Below, one piece after another: positions 31,822 to 40,463 of a stretch of DNA of 64,000 nucleotides. Source of the DNA: an uncultured Paracoccus sp. GTDB lineage: Bacteria > Pseudomonadota > Alphaproteobacteria > Rhodobacterales > Rhodobacteraceae. The notes beneath the pieces are model-generated. The model was not told the DNA's origin. It searched no databases and saw only the letters and a list, made by a program, of their open reading frames with translations. A program made the translations under genes and the position numbers. How positions within the stretch are numbered: the stretch's first letter is position 1; every line of letters starts with the position of its first letter. The DNA is taken from NCBI GenBank assembly GCA_934533075.1, contig CAKTBJ010000005.1:36461-100460 (forward strand), in the 5' to 3' direction.

Positions 31822-32844
31822 TTACCCGATCACCCGCGCCAGCATGTCCTGCCAGTTGCGCCAGCAGATGCGCTCGACCAGATCCTCGCCGAAGCCGGCC
31901 TCCCGCATGGCGCCGACCAGCGCCTGCAACCCGCCGGCATCGCCGATCCCGGAAGGCACCAGCGCCCCGTCGAAATCCGAGCCGATGGCGACGCCGCGCT
32001 CGCCCAGCCGCTCGACCAGATGCGCCAGGTGCCGCACCATCACCGAAAGCGGCGTGTCGGCGTCTTCCGCCCCGTCCTCGCGCAGGAAGACGCAGGCGAA
32101 GTTCAGCCCGACCAGCCCCTCCGATTCGGCGATGGCGGAAAGCTGGGCTTCCGTCAGGTTGCGGCTTTGCGCGGACAGGGCGTGGACGTTGGAATGGGTG
32201 GCCACCAGCGGCCGCGCGGTCTGGCGGGCCACGTCCCAGAAGCCGGCCTCGTTCAGGTGGCTGACATCGACCATGATCCCCAGCCGCTCGCATTCCGCGA
32301 CCAGCCGCTTGCCGGCATCGGTCAGGCCGGGGCCGGTATCGGGACCGGAGGGATACAGGAACGGCACGCCATGCCCGAAGATGTTGGGCCGCGACCAGAC
32401 CGGGCCGAGGCTGCGCAAACCGGCGGCATGCAGCACCTCCAGCTCGGCCAGGTCGGGGCCGATGCCCTCCGCCCCCTCGACATGCATCACGGCGGCGATG
32501 GCGCCGGCCTCGCGCGCGGCCGCGATCTGCGCGACCGAGGTGCACAGCCGGATCGCGTCGGGCCGGGCGCGGGTCAGGCGCAGCAGCGTGGCCGCCATCT
32601 GCATGGTCGCCGCGCGGGCATGATCGACGGCCACCGGGGCGCAGCTCATCGAGGCGCCCGGCGCCGGGTCCGGCACCCAGATCGCGAACAGCCCGCCGGC
32701 AAAGCCGCCGGCCCGGCACTTCGCCAGGTCCAGATGCCCGTCGCGCCCGGCGAGGAAGGCGGCGCCCTCGGGGTCGCCCGCCTTGTGCAGATGCCACAGC
32801 AGATCGTTGTGGCCGTCGAAAACCGGAACCGAAGCCGTCGCCAT
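31822..32844 (-). CDS. Membrane dipeptidase family (peptidase M19)
   Basis: This 340-residue zinc peptidase of the renal-dipeptidase family has the HxD motif in FDGHNDLLWHL, the bridging Glu in HVEGAEGIG, His in VATHSNVHAL and the Asp in GSDFDGALVPSG. There is no signal peptide, so it is probably cytoplasmic. ATG 32844 has a G-rich ribosome-binding site. Related enzymes hydrolyse dipeptides, including D-amino-acid-containing ones. It is divergent from a complete peptide ABC transporter 162 bp away, so it likely cleaves imported dipeptides. Confidence 0.9.
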   Translation of the reverse strand: MATASVPVFDGHNDLLWHLHKAGDPEGAAFLAGRDGHLDLAKCRAGGFAGGLFAIWVPDPAPGASMSCAPVAVDHARAATMQMAATLLRLTRARPDAIRLCTSVAQIAAAREAGAIAAVMHVEGAEGIGPDLAELEVLHAAGLRSLGPVWSRPNIFGHGVPFLYPSGPDTGPGLTDAGKRLVAECERLGIMVDVSHLNEAGFWDVARQTARPLVATHSNVHALSAQSRNLTEAQLSAIAESEGLVGLNFACVFLREDGAEDADTPLSVMVRHLAHLVERLGERGVAIGSDFDGALVPSGIGDAGGLQALVGAMREAGFGEDLVERICWRNWQDMLARVIG

Positions 32845-33006
32845 GATACCCCCCTCGCGCATGCTGGCGGCGACCCTCTGACGAAACGAAACGCTTGACA
32901 AGTCCTTGACGAAGCGGCCCCACTTATGCCGGACGGCCCGCCGCGCGAAACCGGCGCCCTTCCCCATGAAACCATAAAGACGACCTATCCAACACGGGAG
33001 ATCTCC

Positions 33007-34611
33007 ATGACCCTTTCCACCCCCTTGCGCCGGGCCGGCCTGACCCTTGCCGCGGCGCTGATGCTGGGTGCCGCGCCGATGGCGCTGCATGCCGCGACCC
33101 CCGACGACACGCTGGTGATTGCCGACGCGATCGACGACATCGTTTCGCTGGACCCGGCGGAAGCCTTTGAATTCTCGGGCGTGGGTGTGGTGAACAACAC
33201 CTATGACGCCCTTGTGGAGCTGGACCCGCTGCAACCGGGCGAACTGATTCCCGGCCTCGCCGAGTCGTGGGACGTGTCCGAGGACGGGCTGACCTTCACC
33301 TTCACCATGAAGGAGGGGATCACGTTTTCCTCCGGCAATCCGGTGCGGGCCGAGGACGCGGCATGGTCGCTCCAGCGCGTCATCAAGCTGAACAAGACCC
33401 CGGCCTTCGTGCTGGCCCAGTTCGGCTTTACCCCCGAAAACGTCGAGGAGCGCATCCGGGCCGAGGGCAACCAGGTCATCCTGGTGCTGGACAAGCCCTT
33501 TGCGCCGTCGATGGTCTATAACTGCCTGACCTCGGGCCTTGCCTCGATCGTGGACAAGGAAACCGTCATGGCCAACGAGGTCGACGGCGACATGGGCAAT
33601 GCCTGGCTGGGCCAGAACTCGGCCGGGACTGGCGCCTATATCCTGCGCAGCTACAAGCCGCAGGACAGCTATCTGCTGGAGGCCCGCGAAGGCTATTGGC
33701 GCGGCGATGCGAAACTGAAGCGCGTGTTCATGCGCCACGTCCCCGAAGGCTCGGCCGAGCGGCTGCTGCTGGAAAAGGGCGACATCGACATCGCCCGCAA
33801 CCTGACGCCCACGGACGTGGCCGGTCTGGAGGGCAATGCCGATGTCAAGATCGAGGTCGCGCCGCGGGGCTATATCTATTACCTCGCCGCCAACCAGAAG
33901 CATGAAATCCTGTCCAACCCGGACGTGATGGACGCGCTGCGCTGGCTGATCGACTATCAGGGCATCACCGAGACGGTGATGAAGGGCCAAATGATGGTCC
34001 GCCAGGCCTTCCTGCCCGAGGACTACATGGGCGCGCTTCAGGAGGCGCCCTACAGCCTCGACGTGGAGAAGGCCAAGGAACTGCTGGCGCAGGCCGGCTA
34101 TCCCGACGGGTTCGACATCACCATGACCGTGCGCAACGACCCGCTGCGGATGGAGATGGCGCAGGCGATCCAGAACACGCTGGGCCTTGCCGGCGTGCGG
34201 GTGACGCTGAAGCCGGGCGCCGGGGCCGAGGTTCTGGGCGACTATCGCGCCCGCAACCACGAACTGACCCTGCAAAGCTGGGGGCCGGACTATCCCGACC
34301 CGCATACCAACGCCTCGACCTTTGCCTGGAACCCGAACAACGCCGACGATTCCGGCCTGTCGGGCATCCTGGCCTGGCGGACGGCGTGGGACGCGGGCGA
34401 ACTGACCCAGATGGTCGATGACGCCGTGGTCGAGCGCGACGCCGACAAGCGGGCCGAGATGTATCTGGAAATGCAGGCGAAGCACCGCGACGATTCCGCC
34501 TTCGTGATGATGTTCCAGGAGATCTCGCAGACCGCGATGCGCGCGAATGTCAGCAACTTCTTTACCGGCGGCACCATCGATTCGGTGACCTACTGGTATG
34601 TCGAGAAGTAA
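33007..34611 (+). CDS. Peptide ABC transporter substrate-binding protein (SBP_bac_5)
   Basis: This 534-residue periplasmic binding protein of the DppA/OppA family has a signal peptide of about 29 residues and the typical blocks PGLAESWDVSEDGLTFTFTM, AYILRSYKPQDSYLLE and SWGPDYPDPHTNASTF. ATG 33007 has GGGAG upstream. It heads the set SBP-permease-permease-ATPase-ATPase and is divergent from a dipeptidase, so dipeptides are the best guess. Other solutes of this family (such as opines, nickel or heme) cannot be excluded. Confidence 0.9.
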   Translation: MTLSTPLRRAGLTLAAALMLGAAPMALHAATPDDTLVIADAIDDIVSLDPAEAFEFSGVGVVNNTYDALVELDPLQPGELIPGLAESWDVSEDGLTFTFTMKEGITFSSGNPVRAEDAAWSLQRVIKLNKTPAFVLAQFGFTPENVEERIRAEGNQVILVLDKPFAPSMVYNCLTSGLASIVDKETVMANEVDGDMGNAWLGQNSAGTGAYILRSYKPQDSYLLEAREGYWRGDAKLKRVFMRHVPEGSAERLLLEKGDIDIARNLTPTDVAGLEGNADVKIEVAPRGYIYYLAANQKHEILSNPDVMDALRWLIDYQGITETVMKGQMMVRQAFLPEDYMGALQEAPYSLDVEKAKELLAQAGYPDGFDITMTVRNDPLRMEMAQAIQNTLGLAGVRVTLKPGAGAEVLGDYRARNHELTLQSWGPDYPDPHTNASTFAWNPNNADDSGLSGILAWRTAWDAGELTQMVDDAVVERDADKRAEMYLEMQAKHRDDSAFVMMFQEISQTAMRANVSNFFTGGTIDSVTYWYVEK

Positions 34612-34619
34612 TCGCCTTG

Positions 34620-34649
34620 CCGCCCCCCGGACCCGAATCCGGGGGGCGG
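34620..34649 (+). other. Intercistronic hairpin after the binding-protein gene
   Basis: CCGCCCCCCGGA and TCCGGGGGGCGG form a perfect 12-bp stem with loop CCCGAA, without a T-run. Such stems after binding-protein genes usually stabilise the upstream mRNA part or cause partial termination, giving more binding protein than permease. The effect here is inferred. Confidence 0.75.
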
Positions 34650-34662
34650 TCGCGAGTCGCCC

Positions 34663-35730
34663 ATGAGCGCCATCGACACACCCCGCCCGCGCCGCCGTTC
34701 ACGGCTGGAGCGTCGCATCCGCACCGCGACGGGCATCGTCCTGTCGCTGCTGATCACGTTCCTCGGCCTGTTGTTCGTCACCTTCATCATCAGCCGCGTC
34801 GTGCCCATCGACCCGGTGCTGGCCATCGTCGGCGAGCGCGCCTCCGAGGCGCAGATCGCCGCCGCACGCGAATCGCTGGGCCTCGACCGGCCGCTCTGGG
34901 AACAGTTCGCCATCTATGTCGCCAATGCCGTGCAGGGCGACCTGGGCACCTCGCTGCTGACCCGCCGCCCGGTGATCGAGGATATCGGCCGGGTGTTTCC
35001 CGCCACGCTGGAACTGGCGACCATCGCCACCATCTTCGGCATCGTGCTGGGGGTGCCGGCGGGCGTGCTGGCGGCGACGCGGCCGGGAAGCTGGCTGGAC
35101 CAGCTTGTGCGCATCATCGGCCTTGCCGGCTATTCGATGCCGGTCTTCTGGCTGGGCCTGATGGGCCTTTTGCTGTTTTACGGCAATCTGGGCTGGGTCG
35201 GCGGGCCGGGCCGTCTGGATGCCCTCTATGAGATGATGTTCGAGATCGAGGTGCCGCGCGTCACCGGCACCATCCTGATCGACACCGCGCTGGCCGGGCA
35301 ATGGGAGATGTTCCGCAACGCGGTGTCCCACATCATCCTGCCCGCCGGGGTGCTGGGCTATTACTCGATGGCCTATATCAGCCGCATGACCCGCAGCTTC
35401 ATGCTGAACGAACTCAGCCAGGAATACGTCACCACCGCCCGCGTCAAGGGCATGCCGGAATGGCGGGTGGTCTGGGTGCATGCGCTGAAGAACGTCATGG
35501 TGCCGCTGATCACCGTGATCGCGCTGTCCTATGCCGGCCTTCTGGAAGGCTCGGTCCTGACCGAGACGGTCTTCGCCTGGCCGGGCCTCGGGCTTTACAT
35601 CACCAACGCCCTGTTCTCCGCCGACATGCCGGCGGTGCTGGGCGGCACGGTGGTCGTGGGGCTGGTCTTTGTCGGCATCAACATGTTTTCGGACGTGCTG
35701 TATCGCCTTGTCGATCCGCGGGCGAAGTGA
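34663..35730 (+). CDS. Peptide ABC transporter permease (DppB type)
   Basis: This 355-residue inner-membrane permease has about six helices, a long periplasmic loop and the conserved EAA region RTARVKGMPEWRVVWVHALKN (split by MS context near residue 265), followed by GSVLTETVFAWPGLG. It follows the binding-protein gene by 51 bp, which contains the intercistronic hairpin. It pairs with the DppC-type permease to form the channel. Substrate as for the operon. Confidence 0.9.
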   Translation: MSAIDTPRPRRRSRLERRIRTATGIVLSLLITFLGLLFVTFIISRVVPIDPVLAIVGERASEAQIAAARESLGLDRPLWEQFAIYVANAVQGDLGTSLLTRRPVIEDIGRVFPATLELATIATIFGIVLGVPAGVLAATRPGSWLDQLVRIIGLAGYSMPVFWLGLMGLLLFYGNLGWVGGPGRLDALYEMMFEIEVPRVTGTILIDTALAGQWEMFRNAVSHIILPAGVLGYYSMAYISRMTRSFMLNELSQEYVTTARVKGMPEWRVVWVHALKNVMVPLITVIALSYAGLLEGSVLTETVFAWPGLGLYITNALFSADMPAVLGGTVVVGLVFVGINMFSDVLYRLVDPRAK

Positions 35731-35741
35731 GGGGGATGGCC

Positions 35742-36647
35742 ATGACAAGCTTGAGCCAATGGCTGCATGATCCCCTGCCGAAATCGCGCGCGCAGGCGCG
35801 GCTGGGGCAAAGCTGGCTGGCCTGGCTGCGGTTCCGGCGCAACCCGCTGGCGATGATCGGCCTCATGATCGTGCTGGTGCTGCTGCTGGCGGCGGCCTTC
35901 GCGCCGCTGATCGCCACCCATGACCCGATCGCGCAAAGCCTGACCGACCGACTGCAACCGCCGATGACCGGCGGCCACCTGATGGGCACGGACGAGTTCG
36001 GCCGCGACATCTTCTCGCGCATCGTCTACGGCGCGCGGGTGACGCTGTATATCGTGGCGCTGGTGGCGGTGACGGCGCCGGTCTTCGGCCTGCTGATCGG
36101 CACCGTGGCCGGCTATGCCGGCGGCTGGCTGGATCAGGTGCTGATGCGGATCACCGACATCTTCCTGGCCTTTCCCAAGCTGATCCTCGCGCTGGCGCTG
36201 GTCGCCGTGCTGGGACCGGGGGTCGAGAACGCGGTGCTGGCCATCGCCCTGACCTCATGGCCGCCCTATGCGCGCCTGGCGCGGGCCGAGACGCTGACAG
36301 TCAGGAATTCCGACTATATCGCCGCGATCCGGTTGCAGGGCGCCGGGCCGATCCGCATCGTGACCGGGCATGTCATGCCGATGTGCCTGTCCTCGGTCGT
36401 CATCCGGGTGACGCTGGACATGGCCGGGGTGATCCTGACCGCCGCCGGCCTCGGCTTCCTGGGCCTCGGCGCGCAGCCGCCGCTGCCGGAATGGGGGATG
36501 ATGATCTCGGCCGGGCGCAAGTTCCTGTTCGAACAATGGTGGGTGGCGACCATGCCGGGGTTGGCGATCTTCATCGTCTCGCTGGGGTTCAACCTGCTGG
36601 GCGACGGCTTGCGCGACGTTCTGGACCCGAGGAGTGCCGGACGATGA
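35742..36647 (+). CDS. Peptide ABC transporter permease (DppC type)
   Basis: This 301-residue permease carries the family N-terminal segment AWLRFRRNPLAMIGLMIVLV and LMGTDEFGRDIFSRIVYGAR, plus the EAA loop near IAAIRLQGAGPIRIVTGHVMP. ATG 35742 has GAGGGG at good spacing; an in-frame ATG at 35736 sits too close to that site. The stop overlaps the ATPase start by four bases. It completes the inner-membrane channel. Confidence 0.9.
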   Translation: MTSLSQWLHDPLPKSRAQARLGQSWLAWLRFRRNPLAMIGLMIVLVLLLAAAFAPLIATHDPIAQSLTDRLQPPMTGGHLMGTDEFGRDIFSRIVYGARVTLYIVALVAVTAPVFGLLIGTVAGYAGGWLDQVLMRITDIFLAFPKLILALALVAVLGPGVENAVLAIALTSWPPYARLARAETLTVRNSDYIAAIRLQGAGPIRIVTGHVMPMCLSSVVIRVTLDMAGVILTAAGLGFLGLGAQPPLPEWGMMISAGRKFLFEQWWVATMPGLAIFIVSLGFNLLGDGLRDVLDPRSAGR

Positions 36648-37477
36648 CCCTGCTATCGGTGAAAAACCTGCGCGTGACCTTCGACACCGAGGCCGGGCCG
36701 GTCGAGGCCGTGCGCGGCGTGTCCTTCAGCCTCGGGCGCGAGCGTCTGGGCATCGTGGGCGAGAGCGGTTCGGGCAAGAGCATGACCGGCCGCTCGATCC
36801 TGCGGCTGGTCAGGAAGCCGGGCCGGGTCGAGGCCGACGGGATGGTCTTCGACGGCATCGACCTGATGCGCGCATCCGAGCGCCAGATGCGTGCCCTGCG
36901 CGGCCCGCGCATGGCGATGGTCATGCAGGACCCGAAATATTCGCTGAACCCGGTGATGCGGGTGGGGCGGCAGCTGACCGAGGGCCTGCACCTGCGCGAG
37001 CGCATCAGTGCCGCCGAGGCCCGCGCCAAGGCCATCGCCGCGCTGGAGGCCGTGCAGATCCGCGACCCGGAACGGGTGATGCAGGCCTGGCCGCACGAAT
37101 TGTCTGGCGGCATGGGCCAGCGGGTGATGATCGCCATGATGCTGATCCCCGATCCCGACCTGCTGATCGCGGACGAGCCGACCTCGGCGCTGGACGTGAC
37201 CGTGCAGGCCGAGGTGCTGAAGATCCTCGACCGGCTGGTGAAGGATCGCGGCATGGGGCTGATCTTCATCAGCCACGACCTGCGGCTGGTGGCGCAGTTC
37301 TGCGACCGGGTGCTGGTCATGTACAAGGGCCGCGTCGTCGAGGAGGTGGAGGCAAGACACCTGATGCAGGCGAAACATCCCTATACGCAGGGGCTGCTGA
37401 ACTGCCTGCCGCGCATCGGGGGGCCGCGCCAGCCGCTGCCCTCGCTGGACCGGGCCGGCGCATGGGCCGAAGCGTGA
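36644..37477 (+). CDS. Peptide ABC transporter ATPase (DppD type)
   Basis: The 277-residue ATPase has Walker [10 protein letters not shown], signature LSGGMGQRV, Walker [13 protein letters not shown] and the Dpp-type C-terminal extension HPYTQGLLNCLPRIGG. The first signature differs from the usual GGQRQR only by Met-Gly. It overlaps the permease stop (ATGA), so it is translationally coupled. It works as a heterodimer with the next ATPase. Confidence 0.9.
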   Translation: MTLLSVKNLRVTFDTEAGPVEAVRGVSFSLGRERLGIVGESGSGKSMTGRSILRLVRKPGRVEADGMVFDGIDLMRASERQMRALRGPRMAMVMQDPKYSLNPVMRVGRQLTEGLHLRERISAAEARAKAIAALEAVQIRDPERVMQAWPHELSGGMGQRVMIAMMLIPDPDLLIADEPTSALDVTVQAEVLKILDRLVKDRGMGLIFISHDLRLVAQFCDRVLVMYKGRVVEEVEARHLMQAKHPYTQGLLNCLPRIGGPRQPLPSLDRAGAWAEA

Positions 37478-37490
37478 AGGGGGGCATGAC

Positions 37491-38258
37491 ATGGCGTTGA
37501 TCGAGATCGACAATCTTTCGGTGCATTTCGATGCCGGCGACCGGGTGGTGCGCGCGGTCGAGGGCGTATCCCTCAGCGTCGCGGCGCGGGAAAGCTATGG
37601 GCTGGTGGGCGAAAGCGGTTCGGGCAAATCGACGATCCTGCGGGCGATCTGCGGTCTGGCGCCGATTTCCGGCGGCGCGATCCGCATCGACGGCAAACCC
37701 TTGCCCACCCCGCGCGGGCGGGCGTTTTCCCAGCGGGTGCAGATGGTGTTCCAGGACCCCTATGCCAGCCTGCATCCCCGCCACACCATCGACCGCACCC
37801 TGTCCGAGCCGCTGGCGATCCACGGCATCCGCGACAATGGCAGCCGCATCGAGCAGGCCCTGCGCGACGTGGCGCTGGACCCGCGTTTCCGGTTCCGCTA
37901 TCCGCACCAGCTTTCCGGCGGCCAGCGCCAGCGCGTCGCCATCGCGCGGGCGCTGATGCTGGAGCCGGAAATCCTGCTGCTGGACGAGCCGACCTCGGCG
38001 CTGGATGCCAGCGTGCAGGCGGAGACGCTGAACCTGCTGAACCGCCTGCGGGAGGAGCGCGGGCTGACCTTCCTGATGGTCAGCCACGATCTGGCGGTGA
38101 TCGATCACATGTGCGACCGGGTGCTGGTGATGCAGCATGGCAAGGCGGTGGAGGAACTGGCGCATGAGGACCTGGCGGCGGCGCGGATGAAGACCGACTA
38201 TGCCCGCACCCTGTTCGAGGCCAGCGCCGACCGCATGCTGGACGCGGCGGCGGGGTAG
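37491..38258 (+). CDS. Peptide ABC transporter ATPase (DppF type)
   Basis: The 255-residue ATPase has Walker [10 protein letters not shown], signature LSGGQRQRV and Walker [13 protein letters not shown], followed by the H-loop SHDLAVIDHMCDRV. It lies 13 bp after its partner ATPase and ends the transporter operon. It lacks the full C-terminal oligopeptide-type extension seen in the first ATPase. Confidence 0.9.
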   Translation: MALIEIDNLSVHFDAGDRVVRAVEGVSLSVAARESYGLVGESGSGKSTILRAICGLAPISGGAIRIDGKPLPTPRGRAFSQRVQMVFQDPYASLHPRHTIDRTLSEPLAIHGIRDNGSRIEQALRDVALDPRFRFRYPHQLSGGQRQRVAIARALMLEPEILLLDEPTSALDASVQAETLNLLNRLREERGLTFLMVSHDLAVIDHMCDRVLVMQHGKAVEELAHEDLAAARMKTDYARTLFEASADRMLDAAAG

Positions 38259-38424
38259 GGCGCCCCTTGCCACGATCCCCGATCCCGCGCCCGCCCGGCG
38301 CGGGATTTCCCTTGCGCCCCTGCGGCAGATGGGCGCAGGTCTTCGGGGTACCTCGCAACCATCTGTGTTTCATTGGTTTTCTTTGGGTCGCGGCCGGCAT
38401 TCGCCCGTCGGCGGCGCGCGTTGA

Positions 38425-38466
38425 TTGCGCCGGCGCAAACTGCATCCGTGGTCCCTGGCCTAACAT
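38425..38466 (+). promoter_or_regulatory. Nnr/FNR-type operator and -10 box of nirK
   Basis: TTGCG-CCGG-CGCAA at 38425-38438 is a perfect 14-bp palindrome and matches the NnrR/DNR-type consensus TTGCG-N4-CGCAA. Its centre (38431.5) and the -10-like TAACAT (38461-38466) are spaced as in a class II promoter with the operator at -41.5, giving a start near 38473. This implies activation of nirK under low oxygen with nitric oxide. Confidence 0.85.
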
Positions 38467-38503
38467 GACCGTGAGCCAACCGTTCATGTGAAAGGACACA
38501 GCC

Positions 38504-39988
38504 GTGAAACGCACAGGCCCCCATACCCAGCCGCTCGCCGCAGGCGCGGCCCGGACCGCTTCGGCGGCGCTGCGCTTCCCCCTCCGCCCGACGATGGTGG
38601 CGCTGTCGGCGCTGCTGATGTTCGGGGCGCCGCTGACGGTGCAGGCGCAGGACGCCGCCCCGGCGACCGAGATCCAGGTCGATCCGGTTGCCATGACCTC
38701 CTATCACAGCGCCACGATCTTTACCCTGCGCACCGGCATTTCCGGCGGGCGCATGGTCTATATCGGCGTCGGCGGCGACATCGACGGCCAGGTGAACCCC
38801 GACCTGGTGGTGCATGAGGGCGAGCTGATCCAGATCAACCTCATCAACGGCGAGGGCGCCGAGCATGACATGGTGATCGACCAGTATGCCGCGCGCTCGC
38901 AGATCGTGATCGGGCAGAACGCCTCCTCGACCTTCTCCTTCGTGGCCAACAAGACCGGCGAGTTCACCTATTTCTGCTCGATCGCCGGTCACCAGGCGGC
39001 GGGGATGGAGGGGCTGGTCAAGGTCCTGCCCGGCTCGCGCGAGCATCAGGACACCGATGCCGAGGACATCGTGCGCGACCCGGCCGATATGCCGCATCCC
39101 ATCGGCAACCGCCCGCCGCAGGTGGTGCAGGTCCATCTGGAGACGACCGAGGTCAAGGGCCGGCTGGATGACGGCACCACCTACGTCTACTGGACCTTCA
39201 ACGACAAGGTGCCCGGTCCCTTCATCCGCGTGCGCGTCGGCGATACGGTCGAGGTCAAGCTGACCAACCCCGAGGACAGCGTGATGATGCACTCGGTCGA
39301 TTTCCACGCCGCGACCGGGCCGGGCGGCGGCGCCGACTTTACCCAGGCCGCGCCGGGCGAGGAGCTGACCGTCACCTTCAAGGCGCTGAAGCCGGGCATC
39401 TACGTCTATCACTGCGCCACGCCCAGCGTCGCCCACCACATCACCAGCGGCATGTATGGCCTGATCCTGGTCGAGCCGGAGGGCGGGCTGCCGCAGGTGG
39501 ACCGCGAATTCTACGTCATGCAGGGCGAGCTGTATACCGTGGAGCCGTTCGGCACCAAGGGCGACCTGGAGATGGATTACGACAAGCTGGTTTATGAGCA
39601 GCCGGAGTATTTCGTGTTCAACGGCGCCGTCGGCTCGCTCACCAAGTCGCATCCGCTTTACGCCAATGCCGGCGAGACGGTGCGGATCTATTTCGGCGTC
39701 GGCGGTCCGAACTTCACCTCGTCCTTCCACGTCATCGGCGAGATCTTCGACAACGTCTATTCGATGGGCAGCGTGATCTCGCCGCCGGTGCAGGGCGTGC
39801 AGACGGTGACGGTGCCGCCGGGCGGCGCGACCATCGTGGACTTCAAGATCGACCGCGCCGGCACCTATGTGCTGGTGGACCACGCCCTGTCGCGCGCCGA
39901 GCGCGGCCTGGCCGGCTATCTGATCGTCGATGGCGAGCATAACGACGACATCATGCATGAGGGTCCGGCCGGCAGCATGTCGCACTGA
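38504..39988 (+). CDS. nirK: Copper nitrite reductase with extra N-terminal cupredoxin domain
   Basis: The 494-residue protein has a signal region to about residue 49. Residues 55-177 form an extra cupredoxin domain with apparent type 1 ligands His121, Cys158, His163 and Met168. The NirK core follows: type 1 copper His263, Cys304, His312, Met317; type 2 copper His268, His303, His409; catalytic Asp266 and His383. The C-terminal part (FHVIGEIFDNVY, ILVDH-like) resembles class II, AniA-like enzymes. It reduces nitrite to nitric oxide in the periplasm. The domain layout resembles the Hyphomicrobium three-domain enzyme. The Nnr-type promoter is upstream, and pseudoazurin at 5.7 kb is a likely donor. 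No maturation or nor genes adjoin. Confidence 0.93.
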   Translation: MKRTGPHTQPLAAGAARTASAALRFPLRPTMVALSALLMFGAPLTVQAQDAAPATEIQVDPVAMTSYHSATIFTLRTGISGGRMVYIGVGGDIDGQVNPDLVVHEGELIQINLINGEGAEHDMVIDQYAARSQIVIGQNASSTFSFVANKTGEFTYFCSIAGHQAAGMEGLVKVLPGSREHQDTDAEDIVRDPADMPHPIGNRPPQVVQVHLETTEVKGRLDDGTTYVYWTFNDKVPGPFIRVRVGDTVEVKLTNPEDSVMMHSVDFHAATGPGGGADFTQAAPGEELTVTFKALKPGIYVYHCATPSVAHHITSGMYGLILVEPEGGLPQVDREFYVMQGELYTVEPFGTKGDLEMDYDKLVYEQPEYFVFNGAVGSLTKSHPLYANAGETVRIYFGVGGPNFTSSFHVIGEIFDNVYSMGSVISPPVQGVQTVTVPPGGATIVDFKIDRAGTYVLVDHALSRAERGLAGYLIVDGEHNDDIMHEGPAGSMSH

Positions 39989-40463
39989 TCCGGCCGCAGG
40001 CGAGGGACGGGGCCGCGGCGAGCGATCGCCGCGGCCTCCGGCTTTCCGAGGTCACTCGCCTCCGGCATGTCTTTCGTCATCCGTCCGGTGGACGGGCGCG
40101 CGGCCTTTGGTGCAAGGTTTTTTCATATATTTGAGGCGCATGACTTTTCCCGGACGGGGGCGCAGATGCTGCGTCGCATCGGCCGAAAGCCGCTCATGTC
40201 TCGAAATTTGAATTCATCCGGTGGTTGTATGACGTTACGGCAAGATGTATTAACGATTCTGTAGGTGAAGCAGGTATCTGGTGTGTAACGCTTCGGATCG
40301 CCGGCTCGGGCAGGAGGCTCCTGCCCGGCCGTGCTGCGGGGGGCCGCGCCGACTCCCTTCGATGCAGCGACAGCCTGTCGGGCTTGCCGTCCGGCGGTTG
40401 TCCGGCCCCCCGTTCTTCACCGTATCCGCCGCCTGATTCCGGCCGCCAACGGGCCGGACGGGA
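39989..40463. other. 475-bp spacer between convergent genes with an AT-rich patch
   Basis: The left end holds a GGCCGCGGCGA/TCGCCGCGGCC stem (40011-40021 with 40026-40036, loop GCGA), a possible nirK transcript end. Roughly 40110-40300 is markedly AT-rich for this genome (for example TTTTTTCATATATTTGAGG) and may be acquired DNA. A palindrome CGGGCAGGAG-G-CTCCTGCCCG lies at 40307-40327. Small open frames here have no recognisable content. Confidence 0.5.

Noticed and set aside
32895..32930. Promoter of the first peptide operon from TTGACA at 32895
   Set aside because: No acceptable -10 hexamer lies 15-18 bp downstream, so I did not list it.
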